Position numbers and translations under genes: made by a program. This document shows positions 35,308-43,954 of a DNA stretch of 64,000 nt, piece after piece. Source of the DNA: Cognatishimia coralii (GTDB lineage Bacteria > Pseudomonadota > Alphaproteobacteria > Rhodobacterales > Rhodobacteraceae); the NCBI RefSeq assembly GCF_037478305.1, contig NZ_JBBGAZ010000001.1, forward strand, positions 558,001-622,000, given 5' to 3'. Every line of letters starts with the position of its first letter. Position 1 is the stretch's first letter. The notes under the pieces are model-generated. The model was not told the DNA's origin. It worked only from the letters and a program-made list of their open reading frames with translations, and did not search any database.

Positions 35308-36447
35308 TCAAAGCAGAGTGCGTTCAATCACCCAATAGATCCCGATCGCCGAAATTACCATGGAGGCAGGCACTGCGATCATGGTGCGGTACCATGATTT
35401 TTGGCCAAACCAGAGCCCCACAGCTAGGAACGCCAGAGCGATCACGGTCAGCTGACCGACTTCTACGCCGATATTGAACCCGATCAAGGCGGGGATGAAC
35501 TGTCCTGCTGGTAAGCCAAACTCGCCCAGCACCGAGGCAAACCCCAGCCCGTGCAGCAGGCCAAAGACAAAGATCACAATCGGCCGCCATTTGGTCAGTT
35601 CTGTGGTCCTCACATTCTCGATCCCCACATAGACAATCGAGGCCGCAATGATCGGCTCGACAATACTGCCGGGCACAACCACCCAGCCCAACGCCCCAAG
35701 CGCCAGTGTGACGGTATGCGCAGCCGTAAAGGCCGTGACCTGCCACAGCAGCGGCCCCATACGCAGGCTAAAGAAGAACAGACCCAAGACGAACAGAATA
35801 TGATCGAGCCCCTTTGGCAGAATGTGATCAAACCCAACGGGAATATAGGCGACAAAAGTCTGCCACCCGCTCAGCTCTTGGCCGCCTCCAATCTGGATCG
35901 GCTCGGAGGTCTGCCCGCCTTCGAGTAGCCCCGTGAAGGGGGCTTCAACGCCTTGTTGGCGCAGAACGAGGTCTCCGTAGGTTTCGCCCCAAGTCACTGT
36001 GATCGCTTGGGTATTCGCAGGGATTGCGCCACTCAGAACAGCAAGCCCCAACCGAGCGACCTCAGGAACGGCCTCGGCGCTGACTTGGATGTCACTCAAA
36101 CTTAAAGCAACAGGTGCACCGTCAGCCGCAACCGTGACGCCAGACAGAAACGCAGCGCTTCCGGCGCGAAACATCTCCGCGATCTCAGAACCTGGCAAGG
36201 CTTGCAATGCGTCATAATCCGCAGCCTGTGCCGCCTCATCTGTGTCTGACACAGAGGACAAATCGATCCCCGCCAAAAACGCCTCGGCATTCAGGCGCAG
36301 CTCTAGGGTCAAAGCAGTTCCCTCCACCGAAAGATCCGCAATCGTTGGATTGGTTTCATGCGCTTGCGCAAAGGTGATCGCCATCAGCATTGACAATACC
36401 GCCAATAGCTTCAGCTTAATTAGAGAAGTAAAAGAGTTAGATTTCAT
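35308..36447 (-). CDS. HupE/UreJ_2-family membrane protein
   Basis: A 379-residue protein with a signal peptide (MKSNSFTSLIKLKLLAVLSM, cleavage after FAQA), a periplasmic domain of about 170 residues, and a C-terminal membrane domain of six to seven helices. The latter carries family motifs GLDHILFVLGLF, FTAAHTVTLALGALG, GLLHGLGFAS and NIGVEVGQL. Relatives are proposed nickel or cobalt permeases; the conserved histidines fit metal binding, but the substrate is not proven. The start codon overlaps that of the divergent DUF4198 gene in one CATG; a start at about 36390 is possible. Confidence 0.88.
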   Translation of the reverse strand: MKSNSFTSLIKLKLLAVLSMLMAITFAQAHETNPTIADLSVEGTALTLELRLNAEAFLAGIDLSSVSDTDEAAQAADYDALQALPGSEIAEMFRAGSAAFLSGVTVAADGAPVALSLSDIQVSAEAVPEVARLGLAVLSGAIPANTQAITVTWGETYGDLVLRQQGVEAPFTGLLEGGQTSEPIQIGGGQELSGWQTFVAYIPVGFDHILPKGLDHILFVLGLFFFSLRMGPLLWQVTAFTAAHTVTLALGALGWVVVPGSIVEPIIAASIVYVGIENVRTTELTKWRPIVIFVFGLLHGLGFASVLGEFGLPAGQFIPALIGFNIGVEVGQLTVIALAFLAVGLWFGQKSWYRTMIAVPASMVISAIGIYWVIERTLL

Positions 36448-37252
36448 GCGTATTGCTGCCCTGTTGATCTGTCAGTCTGTGTTGTTCGCCGCCCCGGCGG
36501 CCTTTGCACATGAGTTTTGGATTGCTCCGGAAAAATATCAAGTAGAAGTTGGGGAAAATATCCAAGCGGATTTTGTAAATGGGCAGGAATTTCGTGGCGG
36601 CACGCTCGCGTGGTTTGACAAACGCGTCGACCGCGCCGAAGCGAAGATCAGCGATATGATTTTTCCCATCGAGGGTCGACTGGGCGATGTCCCGGCGATC
36701 ACGCAAACTGCGGTCGAGGACGGGCTGATGGTTTTGATCACCGAGGCCGCGCCCTCTACTGTCAATTATCGGGAACCTGAAAAGTTCGCGGATTTCGTGA
36801 ACCACAAGGATCTGCCTGTGGATCTTGCCACGATGGAATACCCGTTCAAAGAAGCCTACAGCCGCCACGCGAAGGCTCTGGTCGCGATTGGATCGGGAGC
36901 GGGGCAGGATCAACCCATGGGAATGGCGACCGAATTTGTGGCGCTTGAGAACCCCTATACCGATGACGTCTCGGATGGTTTGAACGTCCAGTTGCTCTAT
37001 CAGGGCGGGCCGCGAGCGGATGCTCAGATAGAGGTCTTTCAAATGGACCCTGAAGGCCAGGTGACGATAACGCTTTTGCGCAGTGATCAAGACGGCAAGG
37101 TCACAATCCCAGTTCTTGCAGGTCACCGCTATCTCATTGATTCCGTTGTGCTTCGTGCGCCTGCTCAGAAAACGCTCGACCGCGTCGCCGCGCCTAAGAC
37201 GGTCAAATGGGAAACGCTTTGGGCCGCTTTGACATTCGCAGTGCCGCAGTAG
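36446..37252 (+). CDS. DUF4198 periplasmic protein
   Basis: A 268-residue exported protein. The signal peptide MRIAALLICQSVLFAAPAAF is followed by AHEFWIAPEKYQVEVGENI, the characteristic DUF4198 opening with its histidine. The family has an immunoglobulin-like fold related to the NikK part of ECF nickel transporters. Divergence from a HupE/UreJ_2 protein suggests the two act together in metal (nickel or cobalt) handling, which is inferred. The ATG at 36446-36448 overlaps the opposite gene's start. Confidence 0.85.
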   Translation: MRIAALLICQSVLFAAPAAFAHEFWIAPEKYQVEVGENIQADFVNGQEFRGGTLAWFDKRVDRAEAKISDMIFPIEGRLGDVPAITQTAVEDGLMVLITEAAPSTVNYREPEKFADFVNHKDLPVDLATMEYPFKEAYSRHAKALVAIGSGAGQDQPMGMATEFVALENPYTDDVSDGLNVQLLYQGGPRADAQIEVFQMDPEGQVTITLLRSDQDGKVTIPVLAGHRYLIDSVVLRAPAQKTLDRVAAPKTVKWETLWAALTFAVPQ

Positions 37253-37291
37253 GCTCTTGCACCGGCTCGCGTTTCTCGCGACAAGCAGCAT

Positions 37292-38182
37292 ATGAACAGT
37301 TCACACGACATTCTTTGTATCGGCTCGGTCCTTTGGGACATCATTGGCCGCGCGCCCGTGCATATGCGTCAAGGCTCTGACGTGGCCGGCCGCATCACCC
37401 GCCTGCCCGGAGGCGTTGCGATGAATATCGCCATGACCCTCAGCCGTTTTGGCATGAGACCGGCCCTGCTGACCTCTATTGGCCGCGACGCTGAGGGTGA
37501 GGAACTTTTGCAGGCCTGTAAGGAGCTCGGTACCGGCACGGATTATGTTTATCTCTCAGATGACCTGCCGACCGACAGCTATATGGCGGTCGAAGGCGCG
37601 AATGGCTTGATCGCAGCCATTGCAGACGCGCATTCTTTAGAAGCGGCGGGAGATAAGATTCTTCGCCCGCTGATGGACGGCACCCTTGGCAGCGATGAAG
37701 CGCCCTATGACGGCTACATCGCGCTGGATGGCAACCTGACCCAACGCCTGCTTGAAAACATCGCCGTCAGCCCTGCTTTTGCCAAAGCCGACCTGCGTGT
37801 CGCCCCCGCAAGCCCCGGCAAGGCCGAGCGCCTTGTGCCTTTCCTCAACCACACCCGCGCAACGCTTTATGTGAACCTCGAAGAAGCCGGGCTGCTCTGT
37901 CAGCAAGAGTTCGAGTCCAGTCGCGACGCCGCCGCAGCGCTCCTGTCGCGCGGTGCGAAACGCGCACTTGTAACCGATGGCGGCAAGGATTGCAGCGACG
38001 GCACCGCCGACGGCATCCTCAGCCAAACCCCGCCCGAAGTCCTTGTGACTCGTGTCACCGGCGCAGGCGATACCTTTATGGCGGCGCATATTGCTGCCGA
38101 AAAAACCGGAGCGTCCCGCGAAGACGCCCTGTCTCGCGCGCTTCAATCCGCGGCGATTTATGTCTCTGGAGGCAACCCCTAA
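37292..38182 (+). CDS. psuK: PfkB-family kinase, probable pseudouridine kinase
   Basis: A 296-residue ribokinase-fold kinase. The N-terminal substrate region is RLPGGVAMNIAMTLSRFGMRPALL, and the C-terminal PfkB signature is VTRVTGAGDTFMAAHI with the catalytic aspartate in GAGD. Its TAA stop is directly followed by the ATG of psuG. The pair phosphorylates pseudouridine and splits the product into uracil and ribose-5-phosphate; the specificity is inferred from the psuG neighbour. Confidence 0.92.
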   Translation: MNSSHDILCIGSVLWDIIGRAPVHMRQGSDVAGRITRLPGGVAMNIAMTLSRFGMRPALLTSIGRDAEGEELLQACKELGTGTDYVYLSDDLPTDSYMAVEGANGLIAAIADAHSLEAAGDKILRPLMDGTLGSDEAPYDGYIALDGNLTQRLLENIAVSPAFAKADLRVAPASPGKAERLVPFLNHTRATLYVNLEEAGLLCQQEFESSRDAAAALLSRGAKRALVTDGGKDCSDGTADGILSQTPPEVLVTRVTGAGDTFMAAHIAAEKTGASREDALSRALQSAAIYVSGGNP

Positions 38183-39100
38183 ATGACCCTATTCACCCTG
38201 TCTGAGGACGTCGCAGCCGCCAAGGCCGCGGGCCAACCGATTGTGGCGCTTGAAAGCACGATCATCACCCACGGCATGCCTTATCCGCAAAACGTCGAGG
38301 TCGCGCGGAAGGTCGAGGCAACCGTGCGTGCCGAGGGGGCTATCCCTGCGACCATCGCAATTTTGGACGGAGAGCTCTTGATTGGCCTCACAGACGCCCA
38401 ACTGGAACAATTGGCGCAAGCCAAAGACGTCATGAAGGTCTCTCGCGCGGATATGCCCGTCTGTATGGCCGCTGGCCACAATGGCGCGACAACCGTTGCC
38501 GCGACCATGATCGCAGCACATCTTGCGGGCATTTCCGTTTTCGCAACAGGCGGCATCGGCGGCGTCCACAAAGGCGCAGACCAGAGCTTTGATATATCGG
38601 CCGACCTCATGGAACTCGCGCAAACACCTGTTTCTGTGGTGGCGGCAGGGGCGAAAGCCATTCTCGACATTCCCAAAACGCTGGAAGTTCTGGAAACCCA
38701 GGGGGTGCCGGTCATCGCTATTGGCCAAGACGACTTTCCCGCCTTCTGGTCGCGCTCATCCGGCCTTCCAGCCCCTCTTCGCTTGGATTCGCCTGCCGAG
38801 ATCGCCAAAGCCTATGTGATGCGCGCAGAAATGGGCCTGCCCGGAGGCCAGTTGATTGCGAACCCCATCCCCGCGGCCGACGAAATCGCCGCAGACGCCC
38901 TCGCCCCAATCATCAAAGAGGCCACCGAGGCCGCAGACGCGCAGGGCATCGCAGGCAAGGATGTCACGCCTTTCCTTTTGTCACGAATCTTTGACACGAC
39001 CGAGGGTAAATCCCTGACCGCCAATATCGCGCTTGTCCTGAACAACGCCCGCATCGCGGCCCAGATCGCCACCGAAATCAGCAGCCTATCGGCGGAATAA
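38183..39100 (+). CDS. psuG: Pseudouridine-5'-phosphate glycosidase
   Basis: A 305-residue enzyme cleaving the C-C glycosidic bond of pseudouridine 5'-phosphate. The diagnostic motifs are VALESTIITHGMPYPQN, the lysine region VMKVSRADMP, TTVAATM, FATGGIGGVHKG, and PVSVVAAGAKAILDIPKTLE. Length and motifs are full. It lies directly behind psuK with no gap, and the two are translated together. It recycles modified nucleosides from RNA turnover. Confidence 0.96.
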   Translation: MTLFTLSEDVAAAKAAGQPIVALESTIITHGMPYPQNVEVARKVEATVRAEGAIPATIAILDGELLIGLTDAQLEQLAQAKDVMKVSRADMPVCMAAGHNGATTVAATMIAAHLAGISVFATGGIGGVHKGADQSFDISADLMELAQTPVSVVAAGAKAILDIPKTLEVLETQGVPVIAIGQDDFPAFWSRSSGLPAPLRLDSPAEIAKAYVMRAEMGLPGGQLIANPIPAADEIAADALAPIIKEATEAADAQGIAGKDVTPFLLSRIFDTTEGKSLTANIALVLNNARIAAQIATEISSLSAE

Positions 39101-39196
39101 GCACGATCCGGGACCAAGTGACCCAGCGTTATTGAAGCCCCTTAAGATTCTGCCTATTTAGCGCTAAAGCTTAAGAAAGCCCCACGAGCGATCCGC

Positions 39197-39940
39197 ATGA
39201 CCACGCCTTTTGACGACCCAAACCAACCTAAGCGCCCCGGCTTGATCGGCGGCTTGCGGTCGTCGTTCCTGACGGGCCTAGTTGTGATCATGCCTGTCGG
39301 CTTTACGATCTGGCTCTTTTGGACGTTCATAGGCTGGGTCGACAGTTTTGTTCTGCCCTTTGTGCCGGATTTCTACCAACCAGATAACCTCGTGCGCTGG
39401 GTCATTGGCGATGAGATGTATAATCGCTGGATCGGCGAAGATGTCCGCATCAATATTCGCGGTGTCGGTGTGGTTATTTTCCTGCTGTTCACCGTTCTGG
39501 TGGGCTGGATCGCCAAGGGCCTGATTGGCCGCTCGCTGATCAGCTATGCGGAAAATCTGGTTCTGCGGATGCCGGTGGTGCGCTCGATCTATTCGGGCGT
39601 CAAACAGATCGCCGAAACCGTTTTCGCGCAGTCAGACCGCAGCTTTGAAGAGGCCTGCCTCATCGAATACCCGCGAAAAGGCATCTGGGCGATTGGTTTT
39701 GTCTCGACGTCGGCCAAAGGCGAAATCAACAAGCGCGCCGCGGGCGAAGACGACCAGCTCTTGTCCGTCTTTGTGCCCACAACGCCGAACCCGACCTCAG
39801 GCTTTCTGCTGTTTTTCCCAGAAAAAGACGTGATCAAACTGGATATGTCGGTTGAAGATGCGGCGAAACTCGTGATCTCGGCAGGCCTCGTCTATCCCAA
39901 CGGCGCAGACCCAACCCAGCTGCCGTCAGATCAGCCGTAA
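39197..39940 (+). CDS. DUF502 membrane protein
   Basis: A 247-residue protein with two strong transmembrane segments. The first (FLTGLVVIMPVGFTIWLFWTF) and second (GVGVVIFLLFTVLVGWIAKGL) flank a periplasmic loop, followed by the DUF502 soluble part with MPVVRSIYSGVKQIAETVF and SVFVPTTPNPTSGFLLFFP. The family function is unknown, with links to membrane protein folding in plants (COV proteins). Its last 10 bp overlap the patatin gene on the other strand. Confidence 0.9.
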   Translation: MTTPFDDPNQPKRPGLIGGLRSSFLTGLVVIMPVGFTIWLFWTFIGWVDSFVLPFVPDFYQPDNLVRWVIGDEMYNRWIGEDVRINIRGVGVVIFLLFTVLVGWIAKGLIGRSLISYAENLVLRMPVVRSIYSGVKQIAETVFAQSDRSFEEACLIEYPRKGIWAIGFVSTSAKGEINKRAAGEDDQLLSVFVPTTPNPTSGFLLFFPEKDVIKLDMSVEDAAKLVISAGLVYPNGADPTQLPSDQP

Positions 39941-40956
39941 ATAGCCCGCAGATCGACCGAGCTGGTTTTGCCCAGCTTGTCGAAATTCTCATCCAAAAAC
40001 GCAATCGCCGCGCGCTGACCGGCCTCTTTCAACCGCGAAAGGATCGACGGGATCGGCACCATCTTGGTCGCGGCACTCAGATCGTTCATCAGTTCATCAT
40101 CCGCGATCATATGGACATTCACGTCCTTCATCTGCCCGTGTTGCAGCGTACCCTCGGAGAGCATCCGTTTCACAAAGGCAATCGCGCGCAACTCGGCCAA
40201 AAGCGAACTGTTAAAGCTGATCTCATTCATCCGCGATTGGATCTGAGCGGGTGTTTTCGGGGTCTCACCCCGTTCAATCGGATTGATATTCACGATCACG
40301 ATGTCGTCCGGCAGATCCTTGCGAAACAAAGGCCACAGCGCCGGATTGCCGGTATAGCCCCCATCCCAATAGGCATCCGTGACGCCACTCTCAGGATCTG
40401 TGATCTCAACCGCTTGAAACGCGGTCGGCAAACAAGCCGAGGCGAGGATCGCGTCAATCGACACATCGCCGCCCGTGAAAACCTTTGCCTTCCCAGTGCG
40501 CACATTTGTGGCGCAGACAAACAGATCCGGGCCTGCCTCGCCACAAATCCGGTCATAGTGAAAGGACTCAATCAACGGCTTCAACGGATGGCTGTAAAAC
40601 GGCCCATAGGCATAGGGCGAGAAAAACCGCGAGGCCAGATCGCTCATCACATAGCCCGGTGAATACTCCAGACCCTGCGCAATCGTATCCGCCTCAAAGC
40701 CCGCCAACCAATCCGTGAACCCGCCGCCTGACAAAGCGCCCATCTTGGACCAGAGCCACTCCAGATTGTCCAAAGCCGCCGCGCGGCTGCCAAGCGCCAA
40801 CCCAGATTTCAGCGCAGCACCATTCAGCGCCCCTGCAGACGTGCCACTAACCGAAGCAATTTCTACCTCAGGCACCTGCAACAGCACATCCAGCACGCCC
40901 CAGCTAAAGGCGCCATGTGCCCCGCCACCTTGCAATGCCAGATTTATGCGCACCAC
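39931..40956 (-). CDS. Patatin-like phospholipase/esterase
   Basis: A 341-residue lipid acyl hydrolase with the patatin catalytic dyad. The oxyanion loop is LALQGGGAHGAFSWGVLD, the nucleophile serine is in VSGTSAGALNG, and the aspartate is in YWDGGYTGNPAL. It starts at GTG. It follows bdhA on the same strand, 42 bp after its stop, with a hairpin between. Patatin-type enzymes can degrade phospholipids or polyhydroxybutyrate; linkage to a 3-hydroxybutyrate dehydrogenase favours a role in polyester or lipid turnover, as inference. Confidence 0.93.
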   Translation of the reverse strand: MVRINLALQGGGAHGAFSWGVLDVLLQVPEVEIASVSGTSAGALNGAALKSGLALGSRAAALDNLEWLWSKMGALSGGGFTDWLAGFEADTIAQGLEYSPGYVMSDLASRFFSPYAYGPFYSHPLKPLIESFHYDRICGEAGPDLFVCATNVRTGKAKVFTGGDVSIDAILASACLPTAFQAVEITDPESGVTDAYWDGGYTGNPALWPLFRKDLPDDIVIVNINPIERGETPKTPAQIQSRMNEISFNSSLLAELRAIAFVKRMLSEGTLQHGQMKDVNVHMIADDELMNDLSAATKMVPIPSILSRLKEAGQRAAIAFLDENFDKLGKTSSVDLRAIYG

Positions 40957-40963
40957 GGCCCAG

Positions 40964-40986
40964 TCTTTCTCTTGCCAAAAATATCC
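40964..40986 (-). repeat. Dispersed intergenic repeat, copy 3
   Basis: The minus strand reads GGATATTTTTGGCAAGAG followed by AAAGA, directly after the terminator-like palindrome at the end of bdhA. Confidence 0.7.
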
Positions 40987-40990
40987 AAAA

Positions 40991-41010
40991 ACCGCGCTTT
41001 AAAGCGCGGT
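40991..41010 (-). terminator. Palindromic terminator overlapping the bdhA stop codon
   Basis: ACCGCGCTTTAAAGCGCGGT is a perfect 20-bp palindrome that includes the last codons and TAA stop of bdhA. It is followed by TTTTTGG on the minus strand. Confidence 0.65.
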
Positions 41011-41772
41011 CCAGCCACCATCCACAGAGATCGTCGTGCCCGTAATCTGTGCTGCGGCGTCAGAACAGAGGAAAACCGTCGTGCCACCCAACTGCTCCAC
41101 CGTCGCAAACTCTTTGGACGGCTGACGCGTAAGCATGACGTTCTTCACCACATCCTCGCGGCTCATATTGTATTCCTTCATCGTGTCAGGAATCTGCGCC
41201 TCTACCAGCGGGGTCAGCACATAGCCCGGGCAGATCGCATTACAGGTGATCGGCTCCTGCGCGGTTTCAAGCGCCACGGTTTTGGACATGCCCACCACGC
41301 CGTGCTTGGCCGCAATATAGGCCGCTTTAAACGGCGAGGCCGTCAAACCATGGGCCGAGGCAATATTCACAATCCGGCCCCAGCCTGCCGCGCGCATCAA
41401 AGGCAAAGCCGCGGCCGTTGTGTGAAAGGCAGAGTTCATATTGATCGCAATAATCGCGTCCCATTTTTCTACCGGAAATTGATCAATCGGCGCGACGTGC
41501 TGGATGCCAGCGTTGTTCACAAGGATATCGCATTTGCCTGCATCGGCGATCAGCTGGCGGCATTCATCGCCCTTGGACATATCGGCCTTGATGTAGCGCG
41601 CAGTCACGCCGAACTCTTTGCCAATCTCTGCTGCAAGCGCATGATCTTCGTCGCGGTCGGTGAAAGAGTTTAGCACCACATCTGCACCCGCCCGCGCCAG
41701 CTCTCGTGCAACGCCCAAGCCGATGCCTGAATTGGACCCTGTAATTACAGCCGTTTTTCCGTTCAAGCTCAT
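40999..41772 (-). CDS. bdhA: 3-Hydroxybutyrate dehydrogenase
   Basis: A 257-residue short-chain dehydrogenase. TGSNSGIGLGVAREL is the NAD-binding loop, NNAGIQH and the catalytic YIAAKHGVVG follow, and the IVNIASAHGL, CPGYVLTPLVEAQIPD and GTTISVDGGWTAL segments match D-3-hydroxybutyrate dehydrogenases. It oxidises 3-hydroxybutyrate to acetoacetate. The start MSLNGKTAV has GAGGAG about 8 nt upstream, and in-frame upstream codons are rejected. It lies upstream of a patatin gene. Confidence 0.93.
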   Translation of the reverse strand: MSLNGKTAVITGSNSGIGLGVARELARAGADVVLNSFTDRDEDHALAAEIGKEFGVTARYIKADMSKGDECRQLIADAGKCDILVNNAGIQHVAPIDQFPVEKWDAIIAINMNSAFHTTAAALPLMRAAGWGRIVNIASAHGLTASPFKAAYIAAKHGVVGMSKTVALETAQEPITCNAICPGYVLTPLVEAQIPDTMKEYNMSREDVVKNVMLTRQPSKEFATVEQLGGTTVFLCSDAAAQITGTTISVDGGWTAL

Positions 41773-41827
41773 GGCAGCTCTCCTCATACCCAAGTCATTC
41801 ACGATTTCGCAGATGCAACATAGCACT

Positions 41828-41839
41828 TTGCACGCGCAA
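41828..41839. promoter_or_regulatory. TTGC-N4-GCAA site upstream of bdhA
   Basis: TTGCACGCGCAA has 4-bp inverted arms and lies 56 bp ahead of the bdhA start. The sequence ATGCAACATAG nearby repeats the right half. It is a possible operator; TGC/GCA-rich sites are bound by PhaR-type regulators of polyhydroxybutyrate genes, but the match is loose. Confidence 0.3.
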
Positions 41840-41902
41840 CATAAGTCGCAATTTCGCGACCGGGTAGTCCTACGGGAAAATGACGCTGCCAGACCTCAAG
41901 AC

Positions 41903-41931
41903 CAAAAAAAACGCCCGCACGAAGCGGGCGT
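41903..41931 (-). terminator. Strong terminator of an unannotated minus-strand transcript
   Basis: On the minus strand ACGCCCGC pairs with GCGGGCGT around TTCGT, followed by seven T. It lies upstream of bdhA and downstream of no recognised gene on that strand, which points to a separate small transcript. Confidence 0.85.
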
Positions 41932-41967
41932 AAAGTTATTGAGGCAGGTTTCATACAGGCAAGAAAC

Positions 41968-42045
41968 CTATCGAGCAGTGCCCTCTTTATAAGCAATCTC
42001 TGGCTGAGAGTCCAAGCTAAAAGTTTGATATGACTGGAATCCCAT
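41968..42045 (-). CDS. Possible 25-residue small protein
   Basis: An ATG frame encodes MGFQSYQTFSLDSQPEIAYK then EGTAR and stops with TAG inside a stem-loop. The peptide is hydrophilic and lacks a membrane segment. No good ribosome binding site is visible; the predicted transcript start is only about 8 nt upstream, so it could be nearly leaderless. It is supported mainly by the terminator that follows. Confidence 0.35.
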   Translation of the reverse strand: MGFQSYQTFSLDSQPEIAYKEGTAR

Positions 42046-42091
42046 GTAGGCTGGCATCAATCATAAAAGGCAAACAGGGATTGTTTAACCA

Positions 42092-43915
42092 ATGCGACCA
42101 GTGAAAATCAGCGCGTTCCTTAAGAAAGCAACGGCGATCGCCTTTGTTTTAATGGCTCCGAGCGCATTTGCAGAGCCAAAACATGGGATTGCCATGTATG
42201 GCGAGCCTGCAATGGGTCCGGACTTCGTCTCACTCCCCTATGTGAACCCCGATGCGCCCAAAGGTGGCCGAATCGTCACAGCCAATACCGGGGGATTCGA
42301 TTCGCTTAATCCGTACATTCGCAAAGGCTCAGTCCCGTGGCAGTTGCGTTTCTTTGCGGTCGAAAGCCTGATGGGCCGCAACCGCGACGAGCCATTTGCG
42401 CTTTATGGCCTGCTTGCCGAGACCATCGAAACCGGCCCGAACCGCGAATGGGTCGAATTCACTCTGCGCCCTGAGGCCAAGTTCTCAGACGGCAGCCCTG
42501 TGACAGTCGAGGACGTCATCTGGTCTTTTGAAACGCTGGGCACCGTCGGCCACCCACGCTATCGCGGGTTTTGGGGCAAGATTGGCTCCATCGAGCAAAC
42601 CGGAGACCGCTCTGTCCGTCTCACCTTCAACGTGGACGACCGAGAGCTTGCCCTGATCGCCGGCCTGCGCCCGATCCTGCAAAAGGCACAATGGGACGGC
42701 CGCGACATCAATGACTCCACGCTTGAAGATATTCCCATCACAAGTTCTCCATATGTGGTGACAGATTTCGAGGCGGGCCGCTATGTGACCCTGACCCGCA
42801 ATCCAGATTACTGGGGCAAGGATCTGCCCCTGCGGCGCGGCACAAACAACTTCGACACGATCCAGATCGAACACTACGGCGATGGCGACGTGCTGTTTGA
42901 GGCCTTCAAGGCAGGCGAAGTTTCCTTTGTGCGCGAGTTCAACGCCGAGAACTGGGCGAGCCGCTACAATTTCCCCCGTGCTGAGGCGGGCGATGTGGTG
43001 AAATCTGAAATCACTCATGAAAAGCCATCCGGGATTACTGGCTTCGTCATGAACACCCGCCGCGCACCCTTTGACGATATCCGCGTGCGCGATGCCTTGA
43101 TGCATGCGTTCAACTTTGAATTCGTCAACGACGCGATGACCAAAAGCCGCCAGCCGCGCATCACCAGCTACTTCAGCAACTCGGTCCTGTCCAAACAGGA
43201 CGGAGCAGCCACCGGCCGCGTCGCCGACTACCTCGCGCCCTATGCCGATAGTGTGCCAGCAGGCACCATCGAGGGCTACACCCTGCCCGTCTCTGACGGC
43301 TCCGAGCGCAACCGCGCCAATGTGGCCAAAGCGATGGATCTCTTGATGTCCGCAGGCTTCACCGTCGAAAACGGCGTCATGACCCAGCCAAACGGCGAGC
43401 CGTTTGAATTTGAAATCCTGATGAAGCAATCGGGCAGCGGTTTCCAGGACGCAGGCGCAGTCGCAGACATCTACGCCAAAGCTCTGGAACGTCTGGGTAT
43501 CAAAGCCACCGTCGTCACCGTCGACAACGCGCAATACAAAGAGCGCGAGACCGCTTTTGACTTTGACATGACCTACTACCGCCGGTCCCTATCCCTGTCG
43601 CCAGGCAACGAACAAAACCTCTACTGGGGCTCAGCCGCCGCGGACACCGAAGGGTCGCGCAACTGGATGGGTGTGAAATCCGAAGCCATCGATGGTCTGA
43701 TCAACGAGATGCTGACAGCCCGCACGCAAGACGACTTCGTCGCCGCCACGCGCGCGCTGGATCGCGTGCTCACCGCAGGCCGCTATGTGATCCCCTTCTG
43801 GAACTTCACCGTGGGCCGCATTGCGCATGACAAGACAATGAAGTTCTCCACCGACTTCCCGATCTATGGCGATGGCGTCGACTGGATGCCCGTCACTTGG
43901 TGGTACGAAGAGTAA
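42092..43915 (+). CDS. Peptide ABC transporter substrate-binding protein (YejA-like, SBP family 5)
   Basis: A 607-residue periplasmic binding protein. A signal peptide of about 27 residues ending PSAFA is followed by the family-5 fold: YVNPDAPKGGRIVTANTGGFDSL, EAKFSDGSPVTVEDVIWSFETL and LTRNPDYWGKDLPLRRGTNNF. The sequence resembles YejA, the binding component for oligopeptides and microcin C, more than DppA. No permease or ATPase genes lie beside it, so it is an orphan that must use a transporter encoded elsewhere. A terminator follows. Confidence 0.92.
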   Translation: MRPVKISAFLKKATAIAFVLMAPSAFAEPKHGIAMYGEPAMGPDFVSLPYVNPDAPKGGRIVTANTGGFDSLNPYIRKGSVPWQLRFFAVESLMGRNRDEPFALYGLLAETIETGPNREWVEFTLRPEAKFSDGSPVTVEDVIWSFETLGTVGHPRYRGFWGKIGSIEQTGDRSVRLTFNVDDRELALIAGLRPILQKAQWDGRDINDSTLEDIPITSSPYVVTDFEAGRYVTLTRNPDYWGKDLPLRRGTNNFDTIQIEHYGDGDVLFEAFKAGEVSFVREFNAENWASRYNFPRAEAGDVVKSEITHEKPSGITGFVMNTRRAPFDDIRVRDALMHAFNFEFVNDAMTKSRQPRITSYFSNSVLSKQDGAATGRVADYLAPYADSVPAGTIEGYTLPVSDGSERNRANVAKAMDLLMSAGFTVENGVMTQPNGEPFEFEILMKQSGSGFQDAGAVADIYAKALERLGIKATVVTVDNAQYKERETAFDFDMTYYRRSLSLSPGNEQNLYWGSAAADTEGSRNWMGVKSEAIDGLINEMLTARTQDDFVAATRALDRVLTAGRYVIPFWNFTVGRIAHDKTMKFSTDFPIYGDGVDWMPVTWWYEE

Positions 43916-43924
43916 ACCAATCCA

Positions 43925-43954
43925 GCGCGGCTCTTAACGGGGCCGCGCTTTTCT
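43925..43954 (+). terminator. Terminator after the substrate-binding protein gene
   Basis: GCGCGGC pairs perfectly with GCCGCGC around a 10-nt loop, followed by TTTTCTCTT. Confidence 0.85.

Larger units (their letters stand above)
41903..42053 (-). ncRNA. Candidate small RNA or small mRNA (about 150 nt)
   Basis: The boundaries are inferred from a TATGAT box (42060-42065) and the terminator at 41903-41931. Between them lie an AGGTTTC/GAAACCT stem-loop (41946-41969) and the 25-codon frame. It might act as a regulatory RNA, encode a small peptide, or both. No expression evidence is available from sequence. Confidence 0.4.
41773..42091. other. Intergenic region between bdhA and the substrate-binding protein
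   Basis: This 319-bp gap holds, on the minus strand, a TTGC-N4-GCAA inverted repeat near bdhA (41828-41839), a strong terminator (41903-41931), a stem-loop (41946-41969) and a 25-codon frame (41968-42045) with a TATGAT -10-like box at 42060-42065. An independent short transcript seems to precede bdhA. The substrate-binding gene's promoter must also lie here. Confidence 0.6.

Noticed and set aside
41799..41996. 65-codon frame on the minus strand upstream of bdhA
   Set aside because: It reads through the strong terminator at 41903-41931 and into the bdhA promoter; composition is not protein-like.
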